DNA of 64,000 nucleotides from Phoronis australis. Its lineage: Eukaryota; Phoronida; Phoronidae. The stretch spans positions 1,025,661 through 1,089,660 of the forward strand of contig NMRA01000009.1 in NCBI GenBank assembly GCA_002633005.1. The letters are read 5' to 3'. Below, piece after piece: positions 59,601 to 63,702 of this stretch. How positions within the stretch are numbered: position 1 is the first letter of the stretch; every line of letters starts with the position of its first letter. Position numbers and translations under genes: made by a program. Below the pieces are notes generated by a model, which was not told where the DNA came from, made no database searches, and saw nothing but the letters and a program-made list of their open reading frames with translations.

Positions 59601-62551
59601 AAGGGACAGCGCTTGCGATAGGTCTGTTACTTATTTTGACAATATGCATTCAGCTCTGTTTTAAGTAATTCTTTAAAGGTGTTGTATAGTTTTGAAACAA
59701 CCTGTAGTATGTTAGTTGACCAACTCAGGTGGTTGTCACCTGATGCCAATGATTCTTTGATAGTCATCAACAGAAAAGCTGAAGTTCTGAGAGCTATGTA
59801 ATTCTGACACATTTAACATTACAAGTTAATGTGGTTGAACTCATTGTGTGCAATTTACCTCATGATGATCATAATCAAACACTATCCCAAAATTCAGTGA
59901 TGACAAAGCTTTAACAAATGCGATATAGAGTCATCCAAGTGTCTAATGTAAGAAGGCCTCCTTAGTCACAATGGACGTCATCTCTTAAAACCCATTTTTC
60001 GATTTTCTCTGGATTTAATTGAAGAGACTCGTGTTCCATAGATCTAAGTTCCAGAATGTGCTCACTTTTGATATTTGCTATCTCTACAAAGGCCAACTGA
60101 TTGCGGATTTCATTCAGTTGGAAATTGGTTTAACTTTCAGATACTAGAGGTGATACTCACATATGAGTTACAGAATGAGAAAAGGACTTATAATGAGTAC
60201 CAATATTGTTCCTCCCTTGTTTTCACTCTGTTCACGATCATAAAAATGGATGGGTTTGCTGCGACACACGTCCTGTATGACCCTGTTACTCCTACCACTT
60301 GTCCGGATCTGGTGCTCCTGGGAAACCAGCTGTCAAAGGCACAATCACTAATAACTGGCGAGTTCTTCAACCATTTTCTTTGTCCCAATGATGCAAAACG
60401 GAGAGTGGATGAGGACAAAAACATGCAATGTTGTAAGTACCACAACATGCAGTATTGTAAGTACCAAACCTCTTGTGCTTTAAGTAATTAATTGAGGAGT
60501 TACCAAAAGCGGTTGAGTTATTGAATGTTAACTTTTTTAGTATATTTTAAGTGTACATGTCAGGTAGTTGTTGCGTCGTTTTCTTCTTTTTATGCTCCCA
60601 CTCCAACTTATGCATAATGCTGTCACCTTTGTCTAGACATCCGGTGGTCACTGTGGTATCTTTTAAACCTCTTGCAAGATCTTAATAAGATTTAGCATGT
60701 GTGTTCTTGTGAAGTTGATGATACATAAATTTCAAATCAATTTCGGATCAATCAGACTGCGGCTATGTGGTAATTTTAATTTGTTCTGAGATGCTTTTTC
60801 TTAAAATTTCTATTAAGGAGATAGTGACGCCTTCCAATATTTCTGCACCACTTAGTGGCCATTTTCTTACCAATATTTCTGCACCACTTAGTGGCCATTT
60901 TCTTACCAATATTTCTGCACCACTTAGTGGCCATTTTCTTACCAATATTTCTGCACCACTTAGTGACCATTTCCTAGATATTTTAGTCCATTTTTTATGT
61001 CCGCCTGCCTTACTGCCAAACCTCTTGAAAGATCGTTAGGAAAATTTACCAATGTGTTGCTGATGAAGAAACCTTGGGTGACATTGATTTTCAAACAGGT
61101 TCAAATACTCAGGCGTCCTCTAGTGGTGATTTTTTGCATTTGTGGTTGTATCTTTGCAGCATCTTTGTGAAATATAGCAGATGCTTTCCTGCGGTGCTGA
61201 CAACAGATTTTGACTAATTTCAGACCACTGATGTGCCCCATAGGGACAATTCATTTTTTATGTTCTCCTCTATGTCTTGGATGCTCATTGATGGACTTGT
61301 GTGAAAATTAGCAAGTGGGTTTCTATTAAGGAAGCAATTGTTTTGGATGGATACGATGTATTCTGTGCCACCTGGTGGCCATTTTTATATTTCGAGTCCA
61401 TTTTTGGTGTGTGCCTCTTTATCTGCCAAATTGGCCATGGCAAAGGATCATTTTGAAGGGTTGTGTTCCTAATGAAAAGGCCATAGTTAAAAATGATGAC
61501 TCTGAGATAAACATGACAAAGTGTGGCGCAATAGCTTTTCAAAAATTTTCAAGTGTTTTTATAAGTGTCACAACAGCTAGCCCTAGTGGCTTTTTTAGTT
61601 TATGTGTTTGATTCTGTACACAGTTCCTCGGCAGTTTTTCATGAAATTTGTTGAACTAGTTTCTATTATGAAGATGACAACGCTTGAGGGATTCGTCATA
61701 TTTTCATCATGTAGTGGTGATTTTCATTATTTTTTTCTATTTTTGTCTTCTGCCTCTATATCTGCCAAAGCACACTGAGGATCATAATAAAATTGTGTGC
61801 TCCTACTAACAAGAGCATTGTAGAGGTGGATATTTGGACGAGTCCATCCACTGTGGAGCTGTTTAAAGTGCCATTTTCTCGTATCTGGGGCTGTATTTCT
61901 TAAACCCCTTGCACAATCTTTTAGAAAATTAGCGAGGTGTTTTCTTATTAAGTTGAGAAGAGAGGAATGATTCTGACTACTGCTGTGCCTTCTATTGGCA
62001 ATTTTTTCAGGTTGTCTATATGTTAAGTCCTTGGTGTATTTTTATGAAAATGGCAAATAGTTCTTTTATTATAAAGATGACAGTGTGCCCTTCTCATTTT
62101 CTGACGGTTTGACCTTTTCTGTGCCTTCTAATGGCCATTTTTATGATACTGATAAGTGCCCCTAGAGTATACCGTGTGCAGTGCAGTCGACCGTGGGTGC
62201 ATTTCAGTACTTGGCGTTGTCCTTGTTTATATTCAGTTATCTCTAAGGTTTATCAAGTGACTGATTTGAACATATTTCAGAAAACCAAATATTTTATTGC
62301 AACAACTTTATATTTTGTAAGTAACATCACGCAATCCATGAATCTTCAAGTAATGTACACCGTCTACACTTGGAACAAACAATTTCTTCTAGTGGTTTGT
62401 CCTCCTGGAACTTTTTTCAACAATGCTGGAAATTGTGAAAAGTGTGCCAAAGGTTATTACCAGACTGAGGGTGGACAGTCTTCATGTTTGAAGTGTCCTA
62501 ATGGAACACAGACTTATGATGAGGGAGCTACTGACAAGACAGAGTGTAAGG
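20551..62551 (+). CDS. Large secreted/extracellular mosaic protein gene: CTLD-LDLa-CUB-PAN-CUB-CUB-sushi-EGF-HYR (27 exons, 3' end outside window)
   Basis: Gene reconstructed by hand from splice sites and domain reading frames. Coding segments: 20551-20625, 22939-22969, 23955-24036, 29236-29333, 29994-30242, 30613-30711, 34502-34635, 34751-34973, 36515-36766, 37286-37431, 37740-37935, 38090-38265, 38891-39053, 39279-39479, 39631-39795, 40143-40319, 44942-45115, 45359-45472, 46300-46491, 47053-47256, 48077-48262, 49177-49425, 51985-52251, 52411-52617, 57436-57638, 60141-60432, 62393-62551. All junctions are GT-AG and phase-compatible, giving 4,714 nt (about 1,571 residues) with no internal stop. 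The start has a strong context (A at -3, G at +4) and opens a hydrophobic signal peptide. Domain borders are phase 1; CUBs are split by phase-0 introns. The module set suggests an extracellular recognition or adhesion receptor, perhaps in innate immunity or matrix; ligand and membrane anchorage are unknown because the 3' end is missing. The combination partly recalls SVEP1/polydom in its sushi-HYR-HYR-sushi-GCC2/GCC3 part, but I know no named gene with this full order. Confidence 0.88.
22939..30242 (+). CDS. Exons 2-5: C-type lectin domain (long form)
   Basis: Exons 22939-22969, 23955-24036, 29236-29333 and 29994-30242 join in phases 1, 2 and 1 into one carbohydrate-recognition-type fold at residues ~33-172. 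It starts [16 protein letters not shown], continues through [12 protein letters not shown] and WTGLNR, and ends [11 protein letters not shown]. The six cysteines C33, C44, C61, C139, C163 and C171 fit the long-form pattern (C33-C44, C61-C171, C139-C163). The Ca2+/sugar loop reads Q131-P132-N133 rather than EPN or QPD, and the usual W-N-D is W150-S-L-N, so calcium-dependent sugar binding is doubtful. The last exon must use the acceptor ending at 29993; see the duplicated acceptor. Confidence 0.9.
23243..23786. repeat. 16-bp satellite with 48-bp higher-order unit (intron 2)
   Basis: About 34 copies of TATCTGCAGTAAAGCC-like 16-mers. For most of the array every third copy is the variant TATCTGCAATAAAGTC, so the true period is 48 bp (two G-type, one A-type). 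This regular higher-order structure means 48-bp blocks, not single units, were amplified last. It ends about 170 bp before lectin exon 3. Confidence 0.95.
24338..24485. mobile_element. hAT-like MITE (CAGTGGCGGAT termini)
   Basis: A 148-bp element with inverted ends CAGTGGCGGATTTAG and CTGGATCCGCCCATG. The CAG(T/G)GGCGGATC(C)AG terminus is typical of hAT-type non-autonomous elements, and runs of G and C follow inside. There is no coding capacity. No clear 8-bp target duplication was found. It lies in intron 3 of the mosaic gene. Confidence 0.65.
24486..25237. other. Intron 3 sequence, no feature seen
   Basis: Locally GC-richer, with short open frames on both strands (for example 24794-25069) that match no family I know. 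Confidence 0.4.
25238..25480 (+). mobile_element. tRNA-derived SINE, copy 1
   Basis: It begins with a tRNA-like head carrying an RNA polymerase III A box (TGGCTTAGTGTG, 25246-25257) and a B box (GGTTCGAGCCC, 25290-25300), 33 bp apart. An unrelated ~150-bp body follows (CTTGAGTCAGG, CCAGTGCAGTGGGCCCAC, CGGCCTGCGCACGTCTG) and an A/T-rich tail after CTGCAATTATTTTTATT. The same body recurs at 27921-28150, which confirms a dispersed family. It is not a functional tRNA: the acceptor stem does not pair well. Confidence 0.8.
26607..26778. other. Assembly gap (172 Ns) in intron 3
   Basis: Run of undetermined bases. The exons on each side join in phase, so no coding exon needs to be hidden here. Confidence 1.
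26779..27920. other. Intron 3 sequence, no feature seen
   Basis: No exon, RNA gene or repeat recognised. Confidence 0.5.
27921..28150 (+). mobile_element. tRNA-derived SINE, copy 2 (diverged)
   Basis: Same family as the copy at 25238-25480. The A-box region (GTGTGGCCTATAGTG) and B-box region (GGATTCAAGTGCC, near 27967) are decayed, while the body keeps GCCCTTGAGTCAG, CAATAAAGCA, CAGTGCAATGGGCCCAC and GCGGCCTGTGCATGTCTG, ending CCCTGCAATTATTTG. The mutated promoter boxes make this an old, inactive copy. Confidence 0.8.
28151..28262. repeat. Dispersed ~100-bp repeat, copy 1
   Basis: Directly follows SINE copy 2. It contains CATATGTCCCGAATAA, CCAGAGATGAAAAGGAG and GGCGATATAAGGTCATT, which recur in the same order at 51023-51135 and partly at 50500-50580 and 51345-51450. 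It may be a second short mobile family or the 3' module of a longer one. Confidence 0.75.
28893..29100. repeat. ~28-bp degenerate minisatellite
   Basis: About seven diverged units of the form GGGCCACAATATAGTCAAGT followed by a C-rich run, ending about 135 bp before lectin exon 4. Confidence 0.85.
29589..29713. repeat. 15-bp minisatellite (CAAGACAGGTAACAC)
   Basis: About eight near-perfect copies of CAAGACAGGTAACAC in intron 4. The unit is five codons long, so several frames stay open through it, but these are repeat artefacts. Each unit contains CAGGTAA, a donor-like motif. Confidence 0.95.
29915..30004 (+). repeat. 44-bp tandem duplication of a 3' splice site
   Basis: The bases 29915-29958 and 29959-30002 are identical copies (identity spans two further bases). 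Each contains TTTTTATTGTGTAG, the acceptor for lectin exon 5. Joining exon 4 to the proximal copy (exon start 29994) reads W-T-G-L-N-R-K-D-V, the expected lectin continuation. Joining to the distal copy (exon start 29950) meets an in-frame TAG at the second acceptor. Confidence 0.9.
30613..30711 (+). CDS. Exon 6: LDL-receptor class A domain
   Basis: Phase 1-1 exon, residues ~179-211. With C176 from the preceding exon it supplies the six cysteines (C176, C183, C189, C196, C202, C211) and ends in the signature [10 protein letters not shown], whose acidic side chains (D207, E208, with E201 and N197) normally bind Ca2+. LDLa modules mediate protein ligand binding at the cell surface or in secreted proteins. 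The 3' half of the exon is duplicated at 31895-31928. Confidence 0.9.
31255..31490. repeat. 31-bp minisatellite, array A
   Basis: About seven copies of a 31-bp unit containing CTGATGCCAATAAAGTTTGC. Each unit carries AATAAA. A single N at 31371 interrupts the array, where copy number may be collapsed. Confidence 0.9.
31690..31893. repeat. ~35-bp minisatellite
   Basis: About five copies of a unit containing TGGTGTATGACTACAACTGC and TCCTTGTACAATG, with a shorter ~18-bp variant at the left edge. The array runs directly into the single N at 31894. The second duplicate at ~33000 has only one unit, so the array expanded after duplication or differs between alleles. Confidence 0.9.
31895..31928 (+). 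pseudogene. Truncated second copy of the LDLa exon
   Basis: Thirty-four bases identical to the 3' end of exon 6, encoding the [11 protein letters not shown] end and followed by the same GTGAGT donor. There is no acceptor or N-terminal half: the N at 31894 and a minisatellite precede it. It cannot act as an internal exon as assembled. Confidence 0.8.
32455..32785. repeat. 31-bp minisatellite, array B
   Basis: The same 31-bp family as array A, expanded to about ten units in the second duplicate. Each unit includes a canonical AATAAA on the + strand inside intron 6. Confidence 0.9.
33021..33851. other. Intron 6 sequence, no feature seen
   Basis: No exon or repeat recognised between the duplication and the 33-bp minisatellite. 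Confidence 0.5.
33852..34359. repeat. 33-bp minisatellite, about 15 copies
   Basis: Fifteen tandem copies of a 33-bp unit built from ACTGTAATGGGGACATAAGT and ATACATACAGTG(A/T). Units alternate fairly regularly between GGGGAC and GGTGAC variants, suggesting a 66-bp dimer period. Since 33 is a multiple of three, several frames on both strands remain open, which creates false protein repeats of eleven residues. It ends about 140 bp before CUB1. Confidence 0.95.
34502..34973 (+). CDS. Exons 7-8: CUB domain 1
   Basis: Exons 34502-34635 and 34751-34973 joined by a phase-0 intron; residues ~212-330. The first half shows the CUB pattern (C215, [10 protein letters not shown], then C241[10 protein letters not shown]). 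The second half carries hydrophobic strands ([20 protein letters not shown]) and ends [10 protein letters not shown]. Only the first cysteine pair is present. CUB modules are about 110-residue beta-sandwiches used for protein interaction in complement, developmental and fertilisation proteins. Confidence 0.88.
34974..36514. other. Intron 8 with degenerate ~200-bp repeat
   Basis: Between about 35690 and 36320 the phrases CTTTTCAAG, ACTGTTCTCGAG(A/T)TAT, and TTTTGACTGATTGCTC-like strings recur at irregular spacing, suggesting an old, highly diverged tandem repeat. No exon is seen. Confidence 0.4.
36515..36766 (+). CDS. Exon 9: PAN/apple domain
   Basis: Single phase 1-1 exon of 84 codons, residues ~331-414, inserted between CUB1 and CUB2. 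Six cysteines (C334, C360, C364, C370, C385 and one near 409) fall in the PAN/apple order, with the central [19 protein letters not shown] typical of the helix and first strands of the fold. PAN domains bind proteins or sugars in plasma kallikrein, HGF and many invertebrate lectin-like proteins. Confidence 0.85.
37286..37935 (+). CDS. Exons 10-11: CUB domain 2 (cysteine-free)
   Basis: Exons 37286-37431 and 37740-37935, phase-0 intron between; residues ~415-528. The CUB layout is kept: [17 protein letters not shown], a hydrophobic strand before the intron (VVTIN), then [19 protein letters not shown] and [23 protein letters not shown]. All four usual cysteines are absent, so the fold must do without disulphides or is degenerate. 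The end of exon 10 lies inside an array of duplicated donors. Confidence 0.85.
37410..37597 (+). repeat. Array of six in-frame tandem 5' splice sites
   Basis: The last bases of exon 10 and its donor (TCACAATCAATGTAAGT) occur six times. GT dinucleotides lie at 37432, 37462, 37495, 37525, 37558 and 37591, spacing 30, 33, 30, 33 and 33 nt. All spacings are multiples of three and the frame stays open through the array. Each downstream donor would add one 10- or 11-residue repeat (core V-T-I-N-V-S-I) to the CUB2 domain without changing the frame. Units come in two types, with CCTACTCGGG or TCTGCACAGGTTG. Confidence 0.93.
38090..39053 (+). CDS. Exons 12-13: CUB domain 3
   Basis: Exons 38090-38265 and 38891-39053, phase-0 intron between; residues ~529-641. 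It begins G-C530-N-Q, has the hallmark [16 protein letters not shown] and F-C558, followed by [24 protein letters not shown] and a closing KGFKCKFSV. Cysteines C558 and later ones are present, so this is the most canonical of the three CUBs. Confidence 0.9.
39279..40319 (+). CDS. Exons 14-16: sushi (CCP) domains 1-3
   Basis: Three one-exon, phase 1-1 modules: 39279-39479 (residues ~642-708), 39631-39795 (~709-763) and 40143-40319 (~764-822). Each opens with C-P/G, carries a middle C-x-x-G-Y, and ends with G-x-W followed by P-x-C (for example [11 protein letters not shown] and [11 protein letters not shown]). Sushi repeats are ~60-residue four-cysteine modules of complement regulators and adhesion proteins. 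Sushi 1 is longer than usual, with a Ser/Asn-rich N-terminal loop. Confidence 0.92.
40500..41063. repeat. Degenerate dispersed intronic repeat (intron 16)
   Basis: Contains phrases also found at 52900-53470 and 60540-62140: TGATGAAATTTGGCAAGTAG, TTTTGGATGGAT and a 'cca/caa...ctagtggccattttt' type line. It appears to be an old, much diverged family with units of roughly 200-280 bp. Confidence 0.5.
41064..41117. repeat. 54-bp direct repeat flanking the retrotransposon (3' side)
   Basis: Matches 44644-44697 with two mismatches (41071/44651 and 41094/44674). The core is CCTGATTTAAACAAATTTGA. It is best read as a long target-site duplication made when the element between the copies inserted. Confidence 0.85.
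41240..42088 (-). pseudogene. Retrotransposon C-terminal part: CCHC knuckle and restriction-like endonuclease
   Basis: Same frame as the upstream RT part, separated only by one TGA at 42100-42098 and three sense codons. From the Met at 42088: a zinc knuckle C59-x2-C62-x7-H70-x4-C75, then the endonuclease core R-P168-D169-L-V-I followed by I-E184-L-T-I-P-W-E, the PD-(D/E)xK-like signature of R2-type elements. It runs 282 codons to a stop at 41240. Without readthrough of the TGA it would not be made as part of the polyprotein. Confidence 0.85.
42098..44602 (-). pseudogene. Retrotransposon N-terminal part: zinc finger and reverse transcriptase
   Basis: The frame is open from 44665 down to TGA 42100-42098 (855 codons). 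I start at the second Met, 44602, because the first lies inside the flanking direct repeat. Counting from 44665: a finger C52-I-C54, H67, C73; an Arg/Lys-rich linker; then the reverse transcriptase with fingers [16 protein letters not shown], motif A W-L-N482[10 protein letters not shown], and motif C F581-V-D-D584. Related elements have Asp where N482 stands; this Asp is one of three metal ligands, so the enzyme should be inactive. The open frame is otherwise undamaged. Confidence 0.88.
44644..44697. repeat. 54-bp direct repeat flanking the retrotransposon (5' side)
   Basis: Partner of 41064-41117, lying exactly 3,580 bp away and differing at two positions. Host sequence resumes after 44697. 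Confidence 0.85.
44942..45115 (+). CDS. Exon 17: sushi (CCP) domain 4
   Basis: Phase 1-1 exon, residues ~823-880, the first exon after the retrotransposon-bearing intron. It starts [12 protein letters not shown] and ends T-P-L-P-T-C-D-G with the mid [10 protein letters not shown]. The Trp usually found before the last cysteine is missing. Confidence 0.88.
45359..45472 (+). CDS. Exon 18: calcium-binding EGF-like domain 1
   Basis: Phase 1-1 exon of 38 codons, residues ~881-918. It begins D-V-N-E-C, the Ca2+-binding N-terminus, and contains [10 protein letters not shown], which fits the Asn/Asp beta-hydroxylation consensus C-x-(D/N)-x4-(F/Y)-x-C. Six cysteines. Confidence 0.92.
46300..46491 (+). 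CDS. Exon 19: calcium-binding EGF-like domain 2 with C-terminal extension
   Basis: Phase 1-1, residues ~919-982. D-I-N-E-C start and hydroxylation-type [10 protein letters not shown]. Instead of the usual short end, about 30 residues follow ([19 protein letters not shown], then I-N-H-T-C-V), so the last cysteine is far away. The exon ends 68 bp before the N-gap; a further small module could lie in the gap. Confidence 0.88.
46560..46908. other. Assembly gap (349 Ns) in intron 19
   Basis: Undetermined bases between EGF 2 and sushi 5. The flanking exons are both phase 1 at this side, so a missing phase 1-1 module exon of up to ~250 bp would not be detectable from frame. Confidence 1.
47053..48262 (+). 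CDS. Exons 20-21: sushi (CCP) domains 5-6
   Basis: Exons 47053-47256 (residues ~983-1050) and 48077-48262 (~1051-1112), both phase 1-1. Sushi 5 starts Y-I-D-C-G-T-P and ends [13 protein letters not shown]. Its second cysteine region is unusual (SDYSGCQIN) and the module is Ser-rich. Sushi 6 starts A-V-C-P-D-P-G and ends LWDGEAPSC, with Y-K-C-L-Q-H-G-Y in the middle. Confidence 0.87.
49177..49425 (+). CDS. Exon 22: HYR domain 1
   Basis: Phase 1-1 exon, residues ~1113-1195. Pattern of a hyalin repeat: K-P-V start, a single early cysteine, [22 protein letters not shown] and terminal [11 protein letters not shown] domains are immunoglobulin-like adhesion modules, often adjacent to sushi repeats. 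The donor is included in a 116-bp duplication. Confidence 0.87.
49421..49652 (+). repeat. 116-bp tandem duplication including the HYR1 splice donor
   Basis: Copies 49421-49536 and 49537-49652 are nearly identical and each contains GAAAG-GTATGAAGACTGTGACC. The first gives the real donor at 49426. The second donor at 49542 would extend the exon by 116 nt, shift the frame and meet a stop within a few codons. Confidence 0.9.
49653..51616. repeat. Intron 22 with three more copies of the ~100-bp dispersed repeat
   Basis: Copies at about 50500-50580, 51023-51135 and 51345-51450 share CCAGAGATGAAAA(A/G)GG(A/G), GGCGATATAAGGTCATT and, in two of them, CATATGTCC(C/T)G. The same module follows SINE copy 2 at 28151. 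The spacing of the copies (~500 and ~320 bp) and similar flanks suggest local duplication as well as dispersal. Confidence 0.65.
51625..51665 (+). pseudogene. Relic copy of the HYR2 exon 5' end with dead acceptor
   Basis: About 40-50 bases ending near 51673 match the acceptor and first ten codons of exon 23 (51968-52012): both read TCATTTTTATTTGCTA, then (A or G)ATGAAACTCCACCTTCC. Here the acceptor AG has become AA, so it cannot be spliced. The resemblance fades after the C-G-(G/T)-A region. Confidence 0.85.
51985..52251 (+). CDS. Exon 23: HYR domain 2
   Basis: Phase 1-1, residues ~1196-1284. Begins D-E-T-P-P-S-L-N-C, the usual HYR opening, and ends [18 protein letters not shown], the classic A-x-D-x-x-G-N-x-A-x-C HYR end. 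Better conserved than HYR1. Confidence 0.92.
52411..52617 (+). CDS. Exon 24: sushi-like domain 7
   Basis: Phase 1-1, residues ~1285-1353. Opens K-E-C-T-L-P, has [13 protein letters not shown] and ends [15 protein letters not shown]. It carries extra cysteines compared with a standard sushi module, as in the sushi that follows the HYR pair of SVEP1-type proteins. Confidence 0.85.
52618..57435. other. Intron 24 (4.8 kb)
   Basis: The portion 52900-53470 shares phrases with the degenerate intronic repeat family (TTTGGATGGATTCCACATAT, TGGCATCCACCTTTCTATCT). A minisatellite follows at 53681. Between 53.9 and 57.4 kb I see only short open frames; some near 56.0-56.4 and 56.8-57.2 kb have protein-like composition, but no family, conserved motif or convincing splice pair is visible. 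Confidence 0.45.
53681..53865. repeat. 17-bp minisatellite (CTAACCCGCCAAGTAGA)
   Basis: About eleven copies of CTAACCCGCCAAGTAGA with C/T variation at the third C of CCC, one unit a base shorter. Confidence 0.95.
57436..60432 (+). CDS. Exons 25-26: unrecognised ~165-residue extracellular region
   Basis: Exons 57436-57638 and 60141-60432, joined in phase 0, with phase-1 outer borders, the same 1-0-1 pattern as the CUB domains; residues ~1354-1518. I do not recognise a named domain. Visible: an N-terminal [14 protein letters not shown] stretch; five cysteines well separated along the region; N-glycosylation sites (N-M-T, N-S-S, N-W-T, N-Q-S); a beta-strand-like [20 protein letters not shown]; and a charged C-terminus before the GCC2/GCC3 repeat. 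Position between the HYR/sushi block and ephrin-like repeats resembles the uncharacterised spacer in SVEP1-like proteins. Confidence 0.75.
57639..60140. other. Intron 25 (2.5 kb)
   Basis: Apart from the ~64-bp repeat at 58894-59084 nothing is recognised. No alternative exon is evident. Confidence 0.5.
58894..59084. repeat. ~64-bp tandem repeat, three copies
   Basis: Three units beginning CTTGCTGGTCACAGTC(C/T)CTC and ending ACTACCCATGATTCCT-like. The first unit is the most diverged. Confidence 0.9.
60540..62140. repeat. Degenerate intronic repeat block (intron 26)
   Basis: Several diverged units of roughly 280 bp. Recurrent phrases are (T)ATCTGCCAAA at 61009, 61431 and 61757, AAACC(T/C)CTTG(A/C)AAGATC at 60662, 61019 and 61900, and AGTGGCCATTTT. 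Similar phrases occur in introns 16 and 24, so the family is dispersed through this gene. Confidence 0.55.
60832..60974. repeat. 36-bp minisatellite
   Basis: Four near-perfect copies of a 36-bp unit containing CCAATATTTCTGCACCACTT and AGTGGCCATTTTCTTA, inside the degenerate repeat block; it is likely a recent local amplification of one of its segments. Confidence 0.95.
62393..62551 (+). CDS. Exon 27: GCC2/GCC3 (ephrin-receptor-like cysteine-rich) repeat
   Basis: Phase 1-1 exon, residues ~1519-1571: [41 protein letters not shown]. This is the TNFR/ephrin-like eight-cysteine repeat also found in SVEP1 and SCUBE proteins, usually in tandem. The donor GTAAGT at 62552 is open, so the gene continues to the right of the window. 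Confidence 0.92.
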
Positions 62552-63537
62552 GTAAGTAAAGATAATGCTGGAAGTATGTTGTAGTACCTTGGTGAGACTG
62601 TCAGTGAAGACCAGTGAAGTCCTTTCATGTGATCTTACTTCAGAAATTCTGTCAGCTTCATAAACAAAACCCCTGCCCTTACCTTACCCACTAATGTAAC
62701 GGGGATATTCCTGGACCATGCCTTTGCGCCATTGCCGCATAAAAAATAACGCAAGTACGTTGCAGCATTGCCCCACCTCAGGCGCATCGTTTGAAATGCA
62801 ACACTTCCAAGATTCTAGTCAACACACCCAGTCGAGTAATATATAGGTCGCAAATTTATTAAATTGATTCCAATTTAACAGGCCGTTTAAGTTTTCTATT
62901 TGATCGTAAATTACTATACAAATGACAAACGTGTTGCTCGGCTCCAGCTGCGACCTTGACATTTAATTATCCTCTGACAGAGGACGCGCTATCACATGCA
63001 CTAAGCGACGTGTGCTTTAGGAGCTGTCATAGGAAGAATGCAAATGCGACCCAATCACTCAATAACGTTTTACACCTTGCCAGGTGGTGTGAGCCGGTCT
63101 GACGGGAATATACTACTTGGGTTTAATATTGAACTGCGTTGAGCTGCCTCATCTCCGTCTTCGTTATTAAAATTAGCAATTTTTCAGCTCATCATTTGCC
63201 GTGTCATATAATGCATGTGTTTTTTGAGATTTGACACTGACAGGTTTTCCTTTTAAGGTCTGTAGATGACACTGGGAAGAACGAGTTTATGATTTGTTTT
63301 TAATTCAAAATAAGTCACATGTCAAACCTAAATGCTGCTAGTGTAAAAAGTTATTGAGCGTGTGGGTCATGTTTTTGCCAGAAAAATGGCAAAGCTACAG
63401 TTAACTTTAAACTTTTGGCAACTAAAAGTCGTGCCCGGAGGCAGCAGACAGTGGTGCCTCAATAGGAGATCGGAACAGCTACTCTCATACTGCAAGTAGT
63501 GATCACGCGACTAAAGGCAGTGACGGTGATCTAGTTG
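62552..63537. other. Intron 27 sequence, no feature seen
   Basis: No further module exon found. Locally less AT-rich between 62.7 and 63.1 kb, where the sequence looks transposon-derived but no termini could be fixed. Confidence 0.4.
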
Positions 63538-63702
63538 ATGTGCATCCTACCTCTAGCATTCCGGCAACCGCCATTTCAGCAACACAGAATTAAATTTCAA
63601 AGAAGCTGGCTAATTACTTATAACTGGCTATGTTTTGATGCCGATAAAAACGAAATGTTCTGTGACCTGTGTAGAAATCGTCCTTCTATAATGTCATGCT
63701 AG
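63538..63702 (+). pseudogene. Fragment of a TTF-type (ZNF862/hAT-like) zinc finger
   Basis: A 54-codon open frame reads I-K-F-Q-R-S-W-L-I-T-Y-N-W-L, then D-A-D-K-N-E-M-F-C-D-L-C-R-N-R. The W-(x)n-W-L-x-(Y/F)-D-x-x-x-N-x-M-(F/Y)-C-x-x-C arrangement is the start of the TTF zinc finger found in ZNF862/KIAA1586-like proteins and hAT transposase relatives. The frame stops at 63700-63702, only eight codons past the second cysteine, so this is most likely a decayed transposase-related fragment within intron 27. Confidence 0.55.
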
